64,000 bases of DNA from Miniphocaeibacter sp012841535 (GTDB lineage: Bacteria; Bacillota; Clostridia; Tissierellales; Peptoniphilaceae), in assembly GCF_049274025.1 (NCBI RefSeq), contig NZ_JBASRV010000010.1; one strand, written 5' to 3'. Of the stretch, positions 25,964 to 34,417 are shown one piece after another (position 1 is the stretch's first letter; every line of letters starts with the position of its first letter). The notes under the pieces were generated by a model. The model was given only the letters and a program-made list of their open reading frames with translations. It was not told where the DNA came from and made no database searches. The position numbers and the translations under genes were made by a program.

Positions 25964-26584
25964 GTGGTTAGTAAAAAACGTAGGGAAAATGAAAAAGAAA
26001 AAATGCGTAAGCTTATACTAAATGCTAGTGTAAAAATAATCCTAGAAGATGGTTACGATAAACTATCCATGAGAAAAATAGCTGATAAAATAGAATATTC
26101 TGCAACGACAATTTATTTATACTATAAGGATAAGAATGAAATAGTTGAAGATATTTCAATAGGGATTTATGAAAAAATAGTTAAGAATATAAAAAATGTC
26201 CTGGAGAATAATAAAAATCTATCAATAGAAAAACAAATAGAACTTTCCTTTAAAGAGTTTATTTATAGCATTACAGATAATCCGGAAATGGGAAGGGCAG
26301 TTATTAGAAGTGGAACTAGTGCAATGTTAGGGCCAAGAAATGAAAGGGAAGATCAAGAAATAACCGGAATTGATATGCTTGGAAATTTATTGGTAAAAGG
26401 TCAAGAAGAAAAAGTCTTTTCAAAAATTGAAGAATTTATGCCACTTATGATTATTTCATCCTTAATAGGATTTTCTATGAATGCCATAGAAAATCGACTA
26501 TATGAAGATGATAATTGGGATAATTTAGTAGATAAATATTCAAGATTATTACTTGATGGACTATTATACAGGGAAAGAGATTAG
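25964..26584 (+). CDS. TetR/AcrR family repressor
   Basis: 206-residue dimeric regulator: N-terminal TetR helix-turn-helix (~12-60; YDKLSMRKIADKIEYSATTI), then an all-helical ligand domain. The start is GTG with GAGGTGG upstream. It is first in an operon with an FMN-binding protein and a flavodoxin, and the promoter carries paired repeats, so autoregulation and control of these redox genes are likely. The inducer is unknown. Confidence 0.88.
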   Translation: MVSKKRRENEKEKMRKLILNASVKIILEDGYDKLSMRKIADKIEYSATTIYLYYKDKNEIVEDISIGIYEKIVKNIKNVLENNKNLSIEKQIELSFKEFIYSITDNPEMGRAVIRSGTSAMLGPRNEREDQEITGIDMLGNLLVKGQEEKVFSKIEEFMPLMIISSLIGFSMNAIENRLYEDDNWDNLVDKYSRLLLDGLLYRERD

Positions 26585-26585
26585 A

Positions 26586-26990
26586 GTGAAAAGAAAATTA
26601 AAATTTATAATATTTTCTATTGCCTTAATAGTTTGTATTTGTGGGATTTTAATTTTTAAATTAGGGAAATCATCATTACCTATTATTTATCCTATAGAAG
26701 ATATAGAAATTAAGTCTGTAGAAGATGGAGAGTACATTGGATATGTAAACAATAGTCTTATTAAGGTAAAATTAGCTGTTAGTGTTTTAAACGGAGAAAT
26801 AAGGGAAATAGAAATTCTTCAACACGATAATGGTTTAGGAAAAAAAGCGGAGTCTATAATAGCTGATATAATTAAAAATCAATCATTAAAGGTAGATGCT
26901 GTTTCTTCTGCTACCTATAGTAGCAATAGTATTTTAAAGGCAATAGAAAATGCTTTAATAAATTCCTCTAGGGAGGTTGAAAAAAAATGA
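26586..26990 (+). CDS. FMN-binding domain membrane-anchored protein
   Basis: About 134 residues: a basic start, one hydrophobic segment (~6-24) acting as membrane anchor, and an extracytoplasmic FMN_bind domain. DAVSSATYSS holds the Ser/Gly-x-Ala-Thr motif in which Thr receives covalently linked FMN in RnfG/NqrC-like proteins. I chose GTG 26586, immediately after the TetR stop; an upstream TTG/ATG inside the TetR gene (26553/26556) would add a charged extension before the anchor. It shares the transcript with the flavodoxin. An extracellular flavin electron-transfer role is inferred. Confidence 0.77.
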   Translation: MKRKLKFIIFSIALIVCICGILIFKLGKSSLPIIYPIEDIEIKSVEDGEYIGYVNNSLIKVKLAVSVLNGEIREIEILQHDNGLGKKAESIIADIIKNQSLKVDAVSSATYSSNSILKAIENALINSSREVEKK

Positions 26991-27463
26991 ATGTTTTAAT
27001 AGTATATTCAAGTAAATACGGGTGTACGGAAAAATGTGTAAAATATTTAGAGAATAGGATAGATTATAATGTTGAAATTATAAATCTTAAGAAAGATAAA
27101 TTAGTGGATTTAGGTACTTACGATACAGTTATAATTGGAAGTCCAATATATATGGGAAAGGCTTTAAAAGAAGTTAGAAACTTTTGTAAAAAATATTTAA
27201 AATTATTGTTAAAAAAGAAAGTTATACTATTTTTATGTTGTACAACACCTAATAAATTAGATGAGTTTTTAGTTGGAAACTTTTCTAATGAATTACTATC
27301 TCATGTTAGGGATAGAATTAATTTTGGTGGTGAAATTCAATTAGAGGGTATGGGATTTATAGATAAACAAATAGTGAAAATGGCGGAAAAACTGGAAGCT
27401 AGAGAAATTGGAATGCAGGATAAAAATATTGAAAAAACAGCAGAGTTAATTAATAATATATAG
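26987..27463 (+). CDS. Flavodoxin domain protein
   Basis: Cytoplasmic FMN protein of 158 residues. The N-terminal phosphate loop is IVYSSKYGCTEK, and the flavin-contact region reads VIIGSPIYMGK, as in HemG/flavodoxin_5 proteins. Its ATG overlaps the stop of the FMN-binding gene (ATGA). It likely delivers electrons to a partner; with the membrane FMN protein and TetR upstream it forms a small redox module. A weak hairpin at 27529-27553 follows. Confidence 0.82.
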   Translation: MNVLIVYSSKYGCTEKCVKYLENRIDYNVEIINLKKDKLVDLGTYDTVIIGSPIYMGKALKEVRNFCKKYLKLLLKKKVILFLCCTTPNKLDEFLVGNFSNELLSHVRDRINFGGEIQLEGMGFIDKQIVKMAEKLEAREIGMQDKNIEKTAELINNI

Positions 27464-27528
27464 TTTTATAAAAAAATTAAAGTGGCTTACATATTAGAAT
27501 TATAAGAAAATAGTCTTAAAAAAATTAA

Positions 27529-27553
27529 TGTCATGAATAATTTATTCATGGCA
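27529..27553. terminator. Weak hairpin after the flavodoxin gene
   Basis: TGTCATGAATAA pairs with TTATTCATGGCA around a single central base in the listed arms, so the real loop is wider. No clean T tract follows, so termination is uncertain. Confidence 0.4.
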
Positions 27554-27654
27554 TTTCATATTTTAATAAAATAATATTGGTAATAATGTATAATGAGATT
27601 AATTTGGTAAATTTGTCTTAAAAAATAATAAGAATATAGAGAGGAAGAATTTTT

Positions 27655-28311
27655 TTGGAAAAGATTTTGTTAGTTGAAGATGATAGTTTGATAGCTTCTG
27701 GATTGGTATATGCTTTTGAACAAGAAGGCTATAGGATTCTACACTGTAAATCCGTAAAAGAAGCTAGAGACACAATAGAAAAGGATAAATTTGACTTGGC
27801 AATACTAGATATGCAATTACCTGATGGAAGTGGTTTTGATGTAAGAGAGAATTTGGAAAATACTGCCATAATTTTTTTAACAGTAGTTGATGATGAAGGA
27901 AATATTGTTCGTGCTTTTGAAAGTGGTGCCGATGATTATGTAACTAAGCCATTTCGTTTAAGGGAATTACTAGCTAGGGTAAAACGAACTTTAAGTATAC
28001 ACAAGGGTTATAAAAAACAATCTCCTTATTTATATATAGATAATGTAACAATTGATACATCTGCTGGGAAAGTTTTCAAAGGTGAAAAATTAATAGAGCT
28101 TACAGCATTAGAGTATAGATTATTATTAGTTTTTGCATTAAATAAGGGACAAATGCTTACGCGTAATCAAATAATAGAAAATATTTGGGATTCAACAGGT
28201 AATTTTGTAGAGGACAATACTTTAACAGTATATATAAAACGTCTACGAGAAAAACTTGGAGATGATATAAGAATTGAAACAGTAAGGGGGATTGGCTATC
28301 GTGTGGATTAG
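27655..28311 (+). CDS. OmpR-family response regulator
   Basis: 218 residues: receiver domain (~1-115) with acidic pocket EDD at 8-10, phospho-acceptor Asp52 in LDMQLPDG and KPFRLREL with the conserved Lys, then a winged-helix effector (~125-218) ending VRGIGYRVD. The start is TTG with GAGGAAG upstream. It overlaps the histidine kinase gene by 11 bases and lies before an ABC transporter, the usual order of bacitracin/lantibiotic sensing loci, which suggests it activates that transporter. Confidence 0.9.
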   Translation: MEKILLVEDDSLIASGLVYAFEQEGYRILHCKSVKEARDTIEKDKFDLAILDMQLPDGSGFDVRENLENTAIIFLTVVDDEGNIVRAFESGADDYVTKPFRLRELLARVKRTLSIHKGYKKQSPYLYIDNVTIDTSAGKVFKGEKLIELTALEYRLLLVFALNKGQMLTRNQIIENIWDSTGNFVEDNTLTVYIKRLREKLGDDIRIETVRGIGYRVD

Positions 28312-29125
28312 CAAGAAAGAAATTCTAAACCTATCTAAGAATATAAGAAGGATTATAGACGGAAATATGATTGATATTCGCGATAATAAAGAAGGGCCTT
28401 TTGGAATTCTTAAAAATGATATTTATACTCTTGCTACTTTAAAAAATGAGGAAGTGAACTCTTTTCATAACGAGAGAGATTTAATGTCAGAAACTTTAGC
28501 AAATATTTCCCATCAGTTAAAAACACCTCTTACTTCTATGATGGTTATGGCAGATTTACTTGAAAATGCACCAAAGGATAAACAGTTGGAGTTTATATCA
28601 AATATAAAAATAGGACTTGCTCAAATGGAGTGGCTTGTTTCTGTACTTCTAAAAATGGCCAAGCTGGATGCGGGAGCTGTTGAGTTTTCAAGAGAAAAAA
28701 TAAAGGGAAGGAAATTAATTGGATTATCTTTAGAGCCTCTTGAAATTTTACTGGATTTGAAAAATCAAAATGTTGAAATTTTAGGGGATATCACTTTAAC
28801 TTGTGATAGGAAATGGACTGCTGAGGCTTTAACTAATATTATTAAAAATGCTTCTGAATATTCTCCTGCTGGAAAAAATATTGTAATAGAGTTTGGAGAA
28901 AATCCCATAGCTACTTGGATTTCTGTTAGTGATAGTGGAAATGGGATAACAAACCTTGAAATAGCAAATTTATTTAAACGATTTGAAGGAACAGTAAGTG
29001 AAAAAAGTTACGGAATTGGACTACCCCTTGCCCTTGCTATTATAAGAGGACAAAATGGCGATATAGATGTTGATGGTGGAGGAAAAGGTAAGGGGGCTAC
29101 ATTTACCTTAAAATTCTTTAAGTGA
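28301..29125 (+). CDS. Sensor histidine kinase lacking membrane segments
   Basis: About 274 residues. It carries the phospho-acceptor His in ANISHQLKTPLTS, an N box NIIKNASEYS, G1 DSGNGI, F box LFKRF and G2 GIGLPLA. Relatives next to such regulators normally begin with one or two transmembrane helices; here the protein starts directly in the linker (ISKKEILNLSKNIRR). So it is soluble as encoded. GTG 28301 is preferred because AAGGGGG is 10 bases upstream; TTG 28292 is too close. It may sense through the neighbouring ABC transporter or have lost its sensor. Confidence 0.82.
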   Translation: MWISKKEILNLSKNIRRIIDGNMIDIRDNKEGPFGILKNDIYTLATLKNEEVNSFHNERDLMSETLANISHQLKTPLTSMMVMADLLENAPKDKQLEFISNIKIGLAQMEWLVSVLLKMAKLDAGAVEFSREKIKGRKLIGLSLEPLEILLDLKNQNVEILGDITLTCDRKWTAEALTNIIKNASEYSPAGKNIVIEFGENPIATWISVSDSGNGITNLEIANLFKRFEGTVSEKSYGIGLPLALAIIRGQNGDIDVDGGGKGKGATFTLKFFK

Positions 29126-29211
29126 CTAAATTGTCATTTTCAAATAAAAGGAGTCACTTTATAGTCATTTAGGCTTGTTAAAATAGCTTTAGAAATAAAA
29201 GGAGGAAGAAA

Positions 29212-29895
29212 ATGACAATATTACAAGTCGAAGGACTAACTAAAATATACGGAAAAGGTGACAATATTGTTACTGCATTGGATAATGTTAGTTTTAATGT
29301 AAGAAAAGGAGAATTTGTAGCTATAATAGGAGCTTCGGGTTCAGGAAAATCAACATTAATGCATTTAATTGGAGGGGTGGACCGTCCAACATCGGGAAAA
29401 GTACTTGTTGATGGTAATGATATATATAAATCTACAGAAAGTGAACTGGCAATATTTCGTAGGAGAAATATAGGGATAATTTACCAGTTTTATAATTTAA
29501 TTCCTACATTAACAGCTGAAGAAAATATTATGTTACCAAGACTTCTCGATAATAGAAAACCTGATGAAGCTAAATTAAAATCGGTTTTAGAAACCATAGG
29601 TTTAACAAACCGTTCCAAGCATTTACCAGGTGAATTGTCAGGAGGTCAACAACAAAGAGCTTCTATTGGAAGAGCGCTTATTAACGACCCCGCAGTAATT
29701 TTAGCAGATGAGCCGACAGGAAATCTTGACAGTAAATCAAGTCGTGAAATTGTAGAACTTTTAAAATTCGCCAATAATAGGTATAATCAAACCTTACTCT
29801 TAATTACCCATGATGAAAAAATTGCCTTACAAGCCGATAGGATAATTACAATAGAGGACGGTAAAATCCTTAGGGACGAGGTGATTAAACAGTGA
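29212..29895 (+). CDS. ABC transporter ATP-binding protein (BceA/MacB type)
   Basis: ATPase of 227 residues for an FtsX-type transporter. Walker A GASGSGKST near 43-51, signature LSGGQQQRA near 143-151, Walker B VILADEPTGNLD and a switch His (ITHD) are intact; the LADEPTGNLD form is typical of the LolD/MacB/BceA group. AAAGGAGG precedes the ATG. Its stop overlaps the permease start (four bases). With the two-component genes upstream it resembles peptide-antibiotic resistance loci. Confidence 0.9.
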   Translation: MTILQVEGLTKIYGKGDNIVTALDNVSFNVRKGEFVAIIGASGSGKSTLMHLIGGVDRPTSGKVLVDGNDIYKSTESELAIFRRRNIGIIYQFYNLIPTLTAEENIMLPRLLDNRKPDEAKLKSVLETIGLTNRSKHLPGELSGGQQQRASIGRALINDPAVILADEPTGNLDSKSSREIVELLKFANNRYNQTLLLITHDEKIALQADRIITIEDGKILRDEVIKQ

Positions 29896-31880
29896 AAATA
29901 ACAGCAAAACTAGCCTACAGTCAGTTAAAGGTAAATCGTTTAAGAACTTTTTGGACAATGGTGGGAGTTATTCTTTCAACTGCTTTAATTACAGCAGTTT
30001 GTAGTTTTGGAGCCAGTGGTTATGCTTTAATTAAGGACTTTTTAGATGCAAACAAGGCTACAAATAATTTTAAAATTATGGCTACTGTAGCTATACCGGT
30101 TGGAATTTTAAGTATAATAATTGTGGCCATGTCCGTAGCTGTAATCTCCAATGCCTTTAGAGTAAGTGCAGGAGAGAGAACCACTCAATTTGGAATATTA
30201 AAAAGTGTTGGAGCAACAAAAAAACAAATTGTTTCTACAGTTATGTCTGAGAGTATCTTTATATCCTTGGTTTCAATTCCATTAGGAATATTATTTGGAT
30301 TATTTTTAGCCTTTCTTGGAGTTCAAGTAGCAAACCATTTTCTAGGTGAATTAAATAGTTTGGCACATATTATGATGCATAAGCTTATTATAGTTTTTGA
30401 TTTTATAATATCATGGCAGGCTTTAGTCATTGCTACAGTGATTTCCTTTTCTACCATACTACTATCAGCTTGGCTGCCAGCACGGAAAGCTGCAAAATCC
30501 TATGCTATAGACAGTATAAGGGGAAAAGGAGAGGTTAAACTTGAAAGGAAGATGGTGAAAACCAATCCTCTTATTGGAAAAATATTTGGATTTGAAGGAG
30601 TTCTTGCGGCTAAGAATATGAAGCGAAGTAAAAGAAATCTTCGCTCTACAGTAATTTCTTTAACAGTTGGAGTTATTTTATTTATTAACCTTGGTTTTTT
30701 AAGTAATCAAGTTAATAGCTTAATGAAAATGATGTCATTGGATAATGATGCTGCAGTTATAGTTGATTATACATCTATGGTAGATAACTATATTAGTGAA
30801 AAAACCGGAGAAGAAGGTGCTAATATAGTAGAACCGATTAATAGTGAGCTAGGAGATGAAATTACAGAAAAACTAAGAGAATATAATAATACGAGAATAT
30901 TTGCTTATGGAGGTGATATGGAAACCTATAATGCCCTTGTTCCAAAGGGAAATTTAAGGCCTATTATAAAAGAAGTATTAAAAGAATCTGAAATTACAGA
31001 TAATGAATTATCAGCGGAACTTATAACAGTAGATAAGGAAAATTATGAGAAATTATGTGAAAAAGCTGGAGTTTCCATTGGTTCAAATATACTTTTAAAC
31101 TATTATGACTATAATGATAATGGAAAGCAGGCTTCCATTAAGCCTTTTGAAATTAAAGATAAGAATTTTAAGCTTATAGAAGGAAATGGCTCAATAAAAG
31201 AAATTAAAGTCCACGGTGAGTTAAATAGAGAGGAAATACCAAGGGAGTTATTTGTACCAAATACAAATATAGTGCGATTAGTAGTACCACAAGGAGAAAT
31301 GAGAGGGTATAATTGGTTTTCTACTCCGAAGGATATTGATGGATTTATAGATTATGCCAATGGAGTTATGAATGAAGTCTTTCCTGAAACCTATGTTTAT
31401 GAATATGGAGAATTAGGATATAGAACCAGTGTTTATAAAACTGATGATTTTATGAAAGTAATGAATATACCTATTGTTCTAGCAACAGTTTTTTTATATA
31501 GTTTTATAGCCTTACTGGCCTTAATAGGACTTACTAATATAATTAGCACAATGGCTACTAATGTAAGGGTACGTTCTAAGGAGTTTGCTGTTCTACAAAG
31601 TGTAGGTATGACTCCAGAAGGATTAAAACGGATGTTAAATTTAGAAAGTATTATGTACTCCTATAAATCCTTAGCTATTGGACTACCTGTAGGAATATTA
31701 TTCACCTATTTAATTAGTAAATCCATTAGAACTGCATTTCCAATTCCCTACAAACTACCTTGGTTAATGATACTTATAAGTATAGTTGTAGTATTTGCAA
31801 TAACTTGGATTACAATGCAGTATTCCCTGTCGAAAATTAAAAATAAAAATATTATAGAAACAATACGTCTAGAAAAATAA
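29892..31880 (+). CDS. FtsX-like ABC permease (BceB-like)
   Basis: Membrane protein of 662 residues with two FtsX-type blocks. An N-terminal helix is followed by three helices (~60-195) with the cytoplasmic ERTTQFGILKSVGATKKQI coupling segment. A fifth helix (~255) leads to a large extracytoplasmic domain (~280-525), and three more helices follow with RSKEFAVLQSVGMTPEG. The large outside domain is the substrate-sensing element in BceB-type transporters. I count about eight helices, fewer than the ten of BceB, so it is a related but distinct subtype. A terminator follows. Confidence 0.83.
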   Translation: MKITAKLAYSQLKVNRLRTFWTMVGVILSTALITAVCSFGASGYALIKDFLDANKATNNFKIMATVAIPVGILSIIIVAMSVAVISNAFRVSAGERTTQFGILKSVGATKKQIVSTVMSESIFISLVSIPLGILFGLFLAFLGVQVANHFLGELNSLAHIMMHKLIIVFDFIISWQALVIATVISFSTILLSAWLPARKAAKSYAIDSIRGKGEVKLERKMVKTNPLIGKIFGFEGVLAAKNMKRSKRNLRSTVISLTVGVILFINLGFLSNQVNSLMKMMSLDNDAAVIVDYTSMVDNYISEKTGEEGANIVEPINSELGDEITEKLREYNNTRIFAYGGDMETYNALVPKGNLRPIIKEVLKESEITDNELSAELITVDKENYEKLCEKAGVSIGSNILLNYYDYNDNGKQASIKPFEIKDKNFKLIEGNGSIKEIKVHGELNREEIPRELFVPNTNIVRLVVPQGEMRGYNWFSTPKDIDGFIDYANGVMNEVFPETYVYEYGELGYRTSVYKTDDFMKVMNIPIVLATVFLYSFIALLALIGLTNIISTMATNVRVRSKEFAVLQSVGMTPEGLKRMLNLESIMYSYKSLAIGLPVGILFTYLISKSIRTAFPIPYKLPWLMILISIVVVFAITWITMQYSLSKIKNKNIIETIRLEK

Positions 31881-31887
31881 TAGATTT

Positions 31888-31927
31888 AACCATAGTCTTA
31901 AAGTGATATTTAAGTCTGTGGTTTTTT
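31888..31927 (+). terminator. Terminator after the FtsX-type permease
   Basis: AACCATAGTCTTAAA pairs imperfectly with TTTAAGTCTGTGGTT (6-base loop) and runs into a T tract. Confidence 0.82.
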
Positions 31928-32121
31928 ATTGGGTAAAATATTTCAAATTATATTTTATAGTCTACATAATAAACCGAGTTAAAAAAATATTTTAAGATTA
32001 ATACCGGATTTTAATTCATATATTATAACTTTTTATAAAAAATCATAATAATATAAAATATATAAAATATCAGAAAAAATAATAAGAAAACTATATAAGA
32101 TATAAATTATTGACTATTATT

Positions 32122-32198
32122 TGAAAATGTTTATCAATTTAGTTGAAAAATATTAAATTGGAATATATAATTATAAGCATTGTTGATATTAGTTATCA
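32122..32198 (+). promoter_or_regulatory. Siderophore operon promoter bracketed by two Fur-like boxes
   Basis: TTGAAA (32143-32148) and TATAAT (32166-32171), 17 bases apart, form the promoter. TGAAAAT-G-TTTATCA (32122-32136) lies just upstream of the -35 and TGATATT-A-GTTATCA (32184-32198) just downstream of the -10. Each matches 12 of 14 positions of the 7-1-7 Fur repeat TGATAAT-N-ATTATCA. Iron-dependent repression by Fur is inferred. Confidence 0.72.
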
Positions 32199-32364
32199 AT
32201 AATATTTTAAATTTGATTATTTTATTTCTGTTTTAAAACAGAATAAGGAGGAGGATTAATTAAATATAGGTTATTTTTATATTATTTAATTGTTATAGAA
32301 ATTAAATAGTTGAATTTACATTTAAAGTATAATTATTTATTAATAAATATTAAGGAGAATATAT
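32199..32364 (+). other. Long AT-rich 5' leader with an orphan Shine-Dalgarno
   Basis: The leader of the siderophore operon is about 185 bases. It holds an 18-bp perfect palindrome, TTCTGTTTTAAAACAGAA (32226-32243), then AAGGAGGAGG with no ATG, GTG or TTG at a usable distance (the nearest codons are ATT AAT TAA). AATTAAATA and TATTTAATT further on can pair. No known riboswitch is recognised. Confidence 0.5.
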
Positions 32365-33396
32365 ATGGGAAATAAAAAAATTTTTAAATTATCTGTTTTA
32401 ATGATAGCTTTAATGGTTATTGTCACAGGATGTGGTTCATCAAATGAAAATGCAGGAAAAGTTGAAACTGCTGAAAATACTACTGAAGTAGTTGAAAATA
32501 AAAATACTTCGACAGTTGAAATAGAAGATATTCACGGTACTGTAGAGGTGCCTGTAAATCCAAAAAATGTTGTTTCTTTAGATAATAGAACTTTTGAAAC
32601 ATTAGCAAATTGGAATATTGAATTAGCTGCAGCGCCAAAAGAAGTTATGCCAAAGGAATTATCATATGTTAACGATGAGAAGGTACAAAATATTGGAGAC
32701 CACAGGGAACCGAATCTTGAAATTATTGCAGCTGTTAATCCTGAACTAGTAATTGTAGGACAAAGATTTAGCAGTTTTTATGAAGAAATAAAAGCCTTAG
32801 TTCCAGACGCTGTTGTTATTGATCTTGGCTTTGATGTTTCCGGTGAAAATGGAGCAGCAGGAGAAAGTTTAGTAAATGGACTTGAGAATGCTACGAAATC
32901 ATTAGGAAAAATATTTGAAAAAAATGAAGAGGCGGAAAAATTAGTAGCCGATTTTGATAAAGCTATAGAAGATGCTAAAAATGCATATAATGGAACAGAT
33001 ACAATTATGAGTGTTGTAGTTTCAGGTGGGGAAATTGGTTTTTCAGCTCCAACATCAGGACGTGTTTGGGGACCTATGTATGAAATTTTTGGATGGAAAT
33101 CTGCTTTAGAAATTGATGGTTCTAGTTCCGATCATAAAGGAGATGATATTTCTGTTGAGGCTATAGCAGAAAGTAATCCTGATTGGATTTTTGTTCTTGA
33201 CCGTGATGCAGCAACTTCTTCATCAGAAGATTCAGTTCCTGCTCAAGATGTAATAGATAATTCACCAGCTCTTAAAAATACTAAAGCTGTTTCTGAAGGT
33301 AAAATATTATATGCACCACAAGATACTTATACAAATGAATCAATACAAACTTATATAGAATTATTTGAAAATATGTCAAATTCTTTAAAGAAGTAA
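32365..33396 (+). CDS. Siderophore/iron ABC transporter substrate-binding lipoprotein (YclQ/CeuE type)
   Basis: Lipid-anchored extracellular binding protein of 343 residues. The signal peptide ends in lipobox VTGC with Cys23, followed by an acidic, low-complexity linker to ~50. The mature part is a two-lobed class III binding protein with PKNVVSLDNRTFETL near the start and NPDWIFVLDRDAA in the second lobe, as in catecholate/petrobactin-binding YclQ, FatB and CeuE. AAGGAG precedes the ATG. First gene of a four-gene uptake operon under likely Fur control. Confidence 0.9.
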   Translation: MGNKKIFKLSVLMIALMVIVTGCGSSNENAGKVETAENTTEVVENKNTSTVEIEDIHGTVEVPVNPKNVVSLDNRTFETLANWNIELAAAPKEVMPKELSYVNDEKVQNIGDHREPNLEIIAAVNPELVIVGQRFSSFYEEIKALVPDAVVIDLGFDVSGENGAAGESLVNGLENATKSLGKIFEKNEEAEKLVADFDKAIEDAKNAYNGTDTIMSVVVSGGEIGFSAPTSGRVWGPMYEIFGWKSALEIDGSSSDHKGDDISVEAIAESNPDWIFVLDRDAATSSSEDSVPAQDVIDNSPALKNTKAVSEGKILYAPQDTYTNESIQTYIELFENMSNSLKK

Positions 33397-33418
33397 TATG
33401 AAGGAGTATGGAAGAAGA

Positions 33419-34417
33419 ATGAAAATGACAACTGGGGCTGAGAGAACTCAGCCTCTAAATAATAATAAAAACAAATTATGGACAAAATCTTTTATATTGG
33501 CCATAATTCTTGTTTTTATATTAGGAATAATATCTTTGTTTACAGGTGTCTATGATTTACAAGGACAGGAAGATGGAATGGATATGTTTTTTATAACAAG
33601 AGTTCCCAGAACAGCTGCATTGATGTTAACAGGTGCGGCAATGTCTATTTCCGGTCTTGTCACCCAACTTATTACACAGAATAGACTTGTAGAACCTACT
33701 ACAACAGGAACAATAGAATGGGCAGGTTTAGGCCTAATCTTCGTATATTTGATTTTTCCTGCACCATCTTTAGTGTTAAGAATGACAGGTGCAATTATTT
33801 TTTCTTTTATAGGAACTATGATTTTCTTTTTATTTTTAAGAAAGGTTAAGCTTCGTTCATCTTTAATTGTACCTATTATAGGTATGATGTTAGGAGCTGT
33901 AATTTCTGCAATCTCTACTTTTATAGGTTTGGTTTTTCAAATGACACAAAATATTGAAACCTGGTTTGTTGGATCCTTTGCTCCTGTACAAATCGGAAGA
34001 TATGAATATTTGTGGTTTATTGTTATTGCTACGATTTTAATTTTCTTTTATGCAGATAGATTGACCTTGGCAGGTCTAGGTGAGGATATAGCAACTAGTC
34101 TTGGGGCTAATTATAATAAGATTGTTATTCTTGGCACTGGCATAATTTCTTTAATTGTGGGTATTGTTGCGGCAGTAATAGGGAACTTACCGTTTTTAGG
34201 ATTAATTGTTCCTAATATTGTTTCTATGTATAGAGGGGATGACCTTAGAAGTAATTTACCGTGGGTTTGTGTATTAGGTATGGGAATTATTACACTTTGT
34301 GATATTATTTCAAGAACGATTATTATGCCATTTGAAGTTCCTGTATCCCTAATGCTTGGTACTTTAGGAGCTATTGTTTTCATTATTATGTTACTACAAC
34401 AACGGAGGGCAAAATGA
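33419..34417 (+). CDS. Iron-siderophore ABC permease (FecCD family, YclN-like)
   Basis: Membrane permease of about 332 residues with roughly nine helices. RVPRTAALMLTGAAMSISG is the FecCD block after helix 1, and LPFLGLIVPNIV the conserved block near the C-terminal third. I chose ATG 33419, with AAGGAG at 33401-33406; ATG 33398 right after the lipoprotein stop is an alternative that would add seven residues. It overlaps the next permease by four bases. Confidence 0.87.
   Translation: MKMTTGAERTQPLNNNKNKLWTKSFILAIILVFILGIISLFTGVYDLQGQEDGMDMFFITRVPRTAALMLTGAAMSISGLVTQLITQNRLVEPTTTGTIEWAGLGLIFVYLIFPAPSLVLRMTGAIIFSFIGTMIFFLFLRKVKLRSSLIVPIIGMMLGAVISAISTFIGLVFQMTQNIETWFVGSFAPVQIGRYEYLWFIVIATILIFFYADRLTLAGLGEDIATSLGANYNKIVILGTGIISLIVGIVAAVIGNLPFLGLIVPNIVSMYRGDDLRSNLPWVCVLGMGIITLCDIISRTIIMPFEVPVSLMLGTLGAIVFIIMLLQQRRAK

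Noticed and set aside
29126..29211. BceR-type operator (TGAC-N6-GTCA at 29123-29136)
   Set aside because: Only four-base arms, no matching copy at a proper distance and no clear -35/-10; too weak to list.
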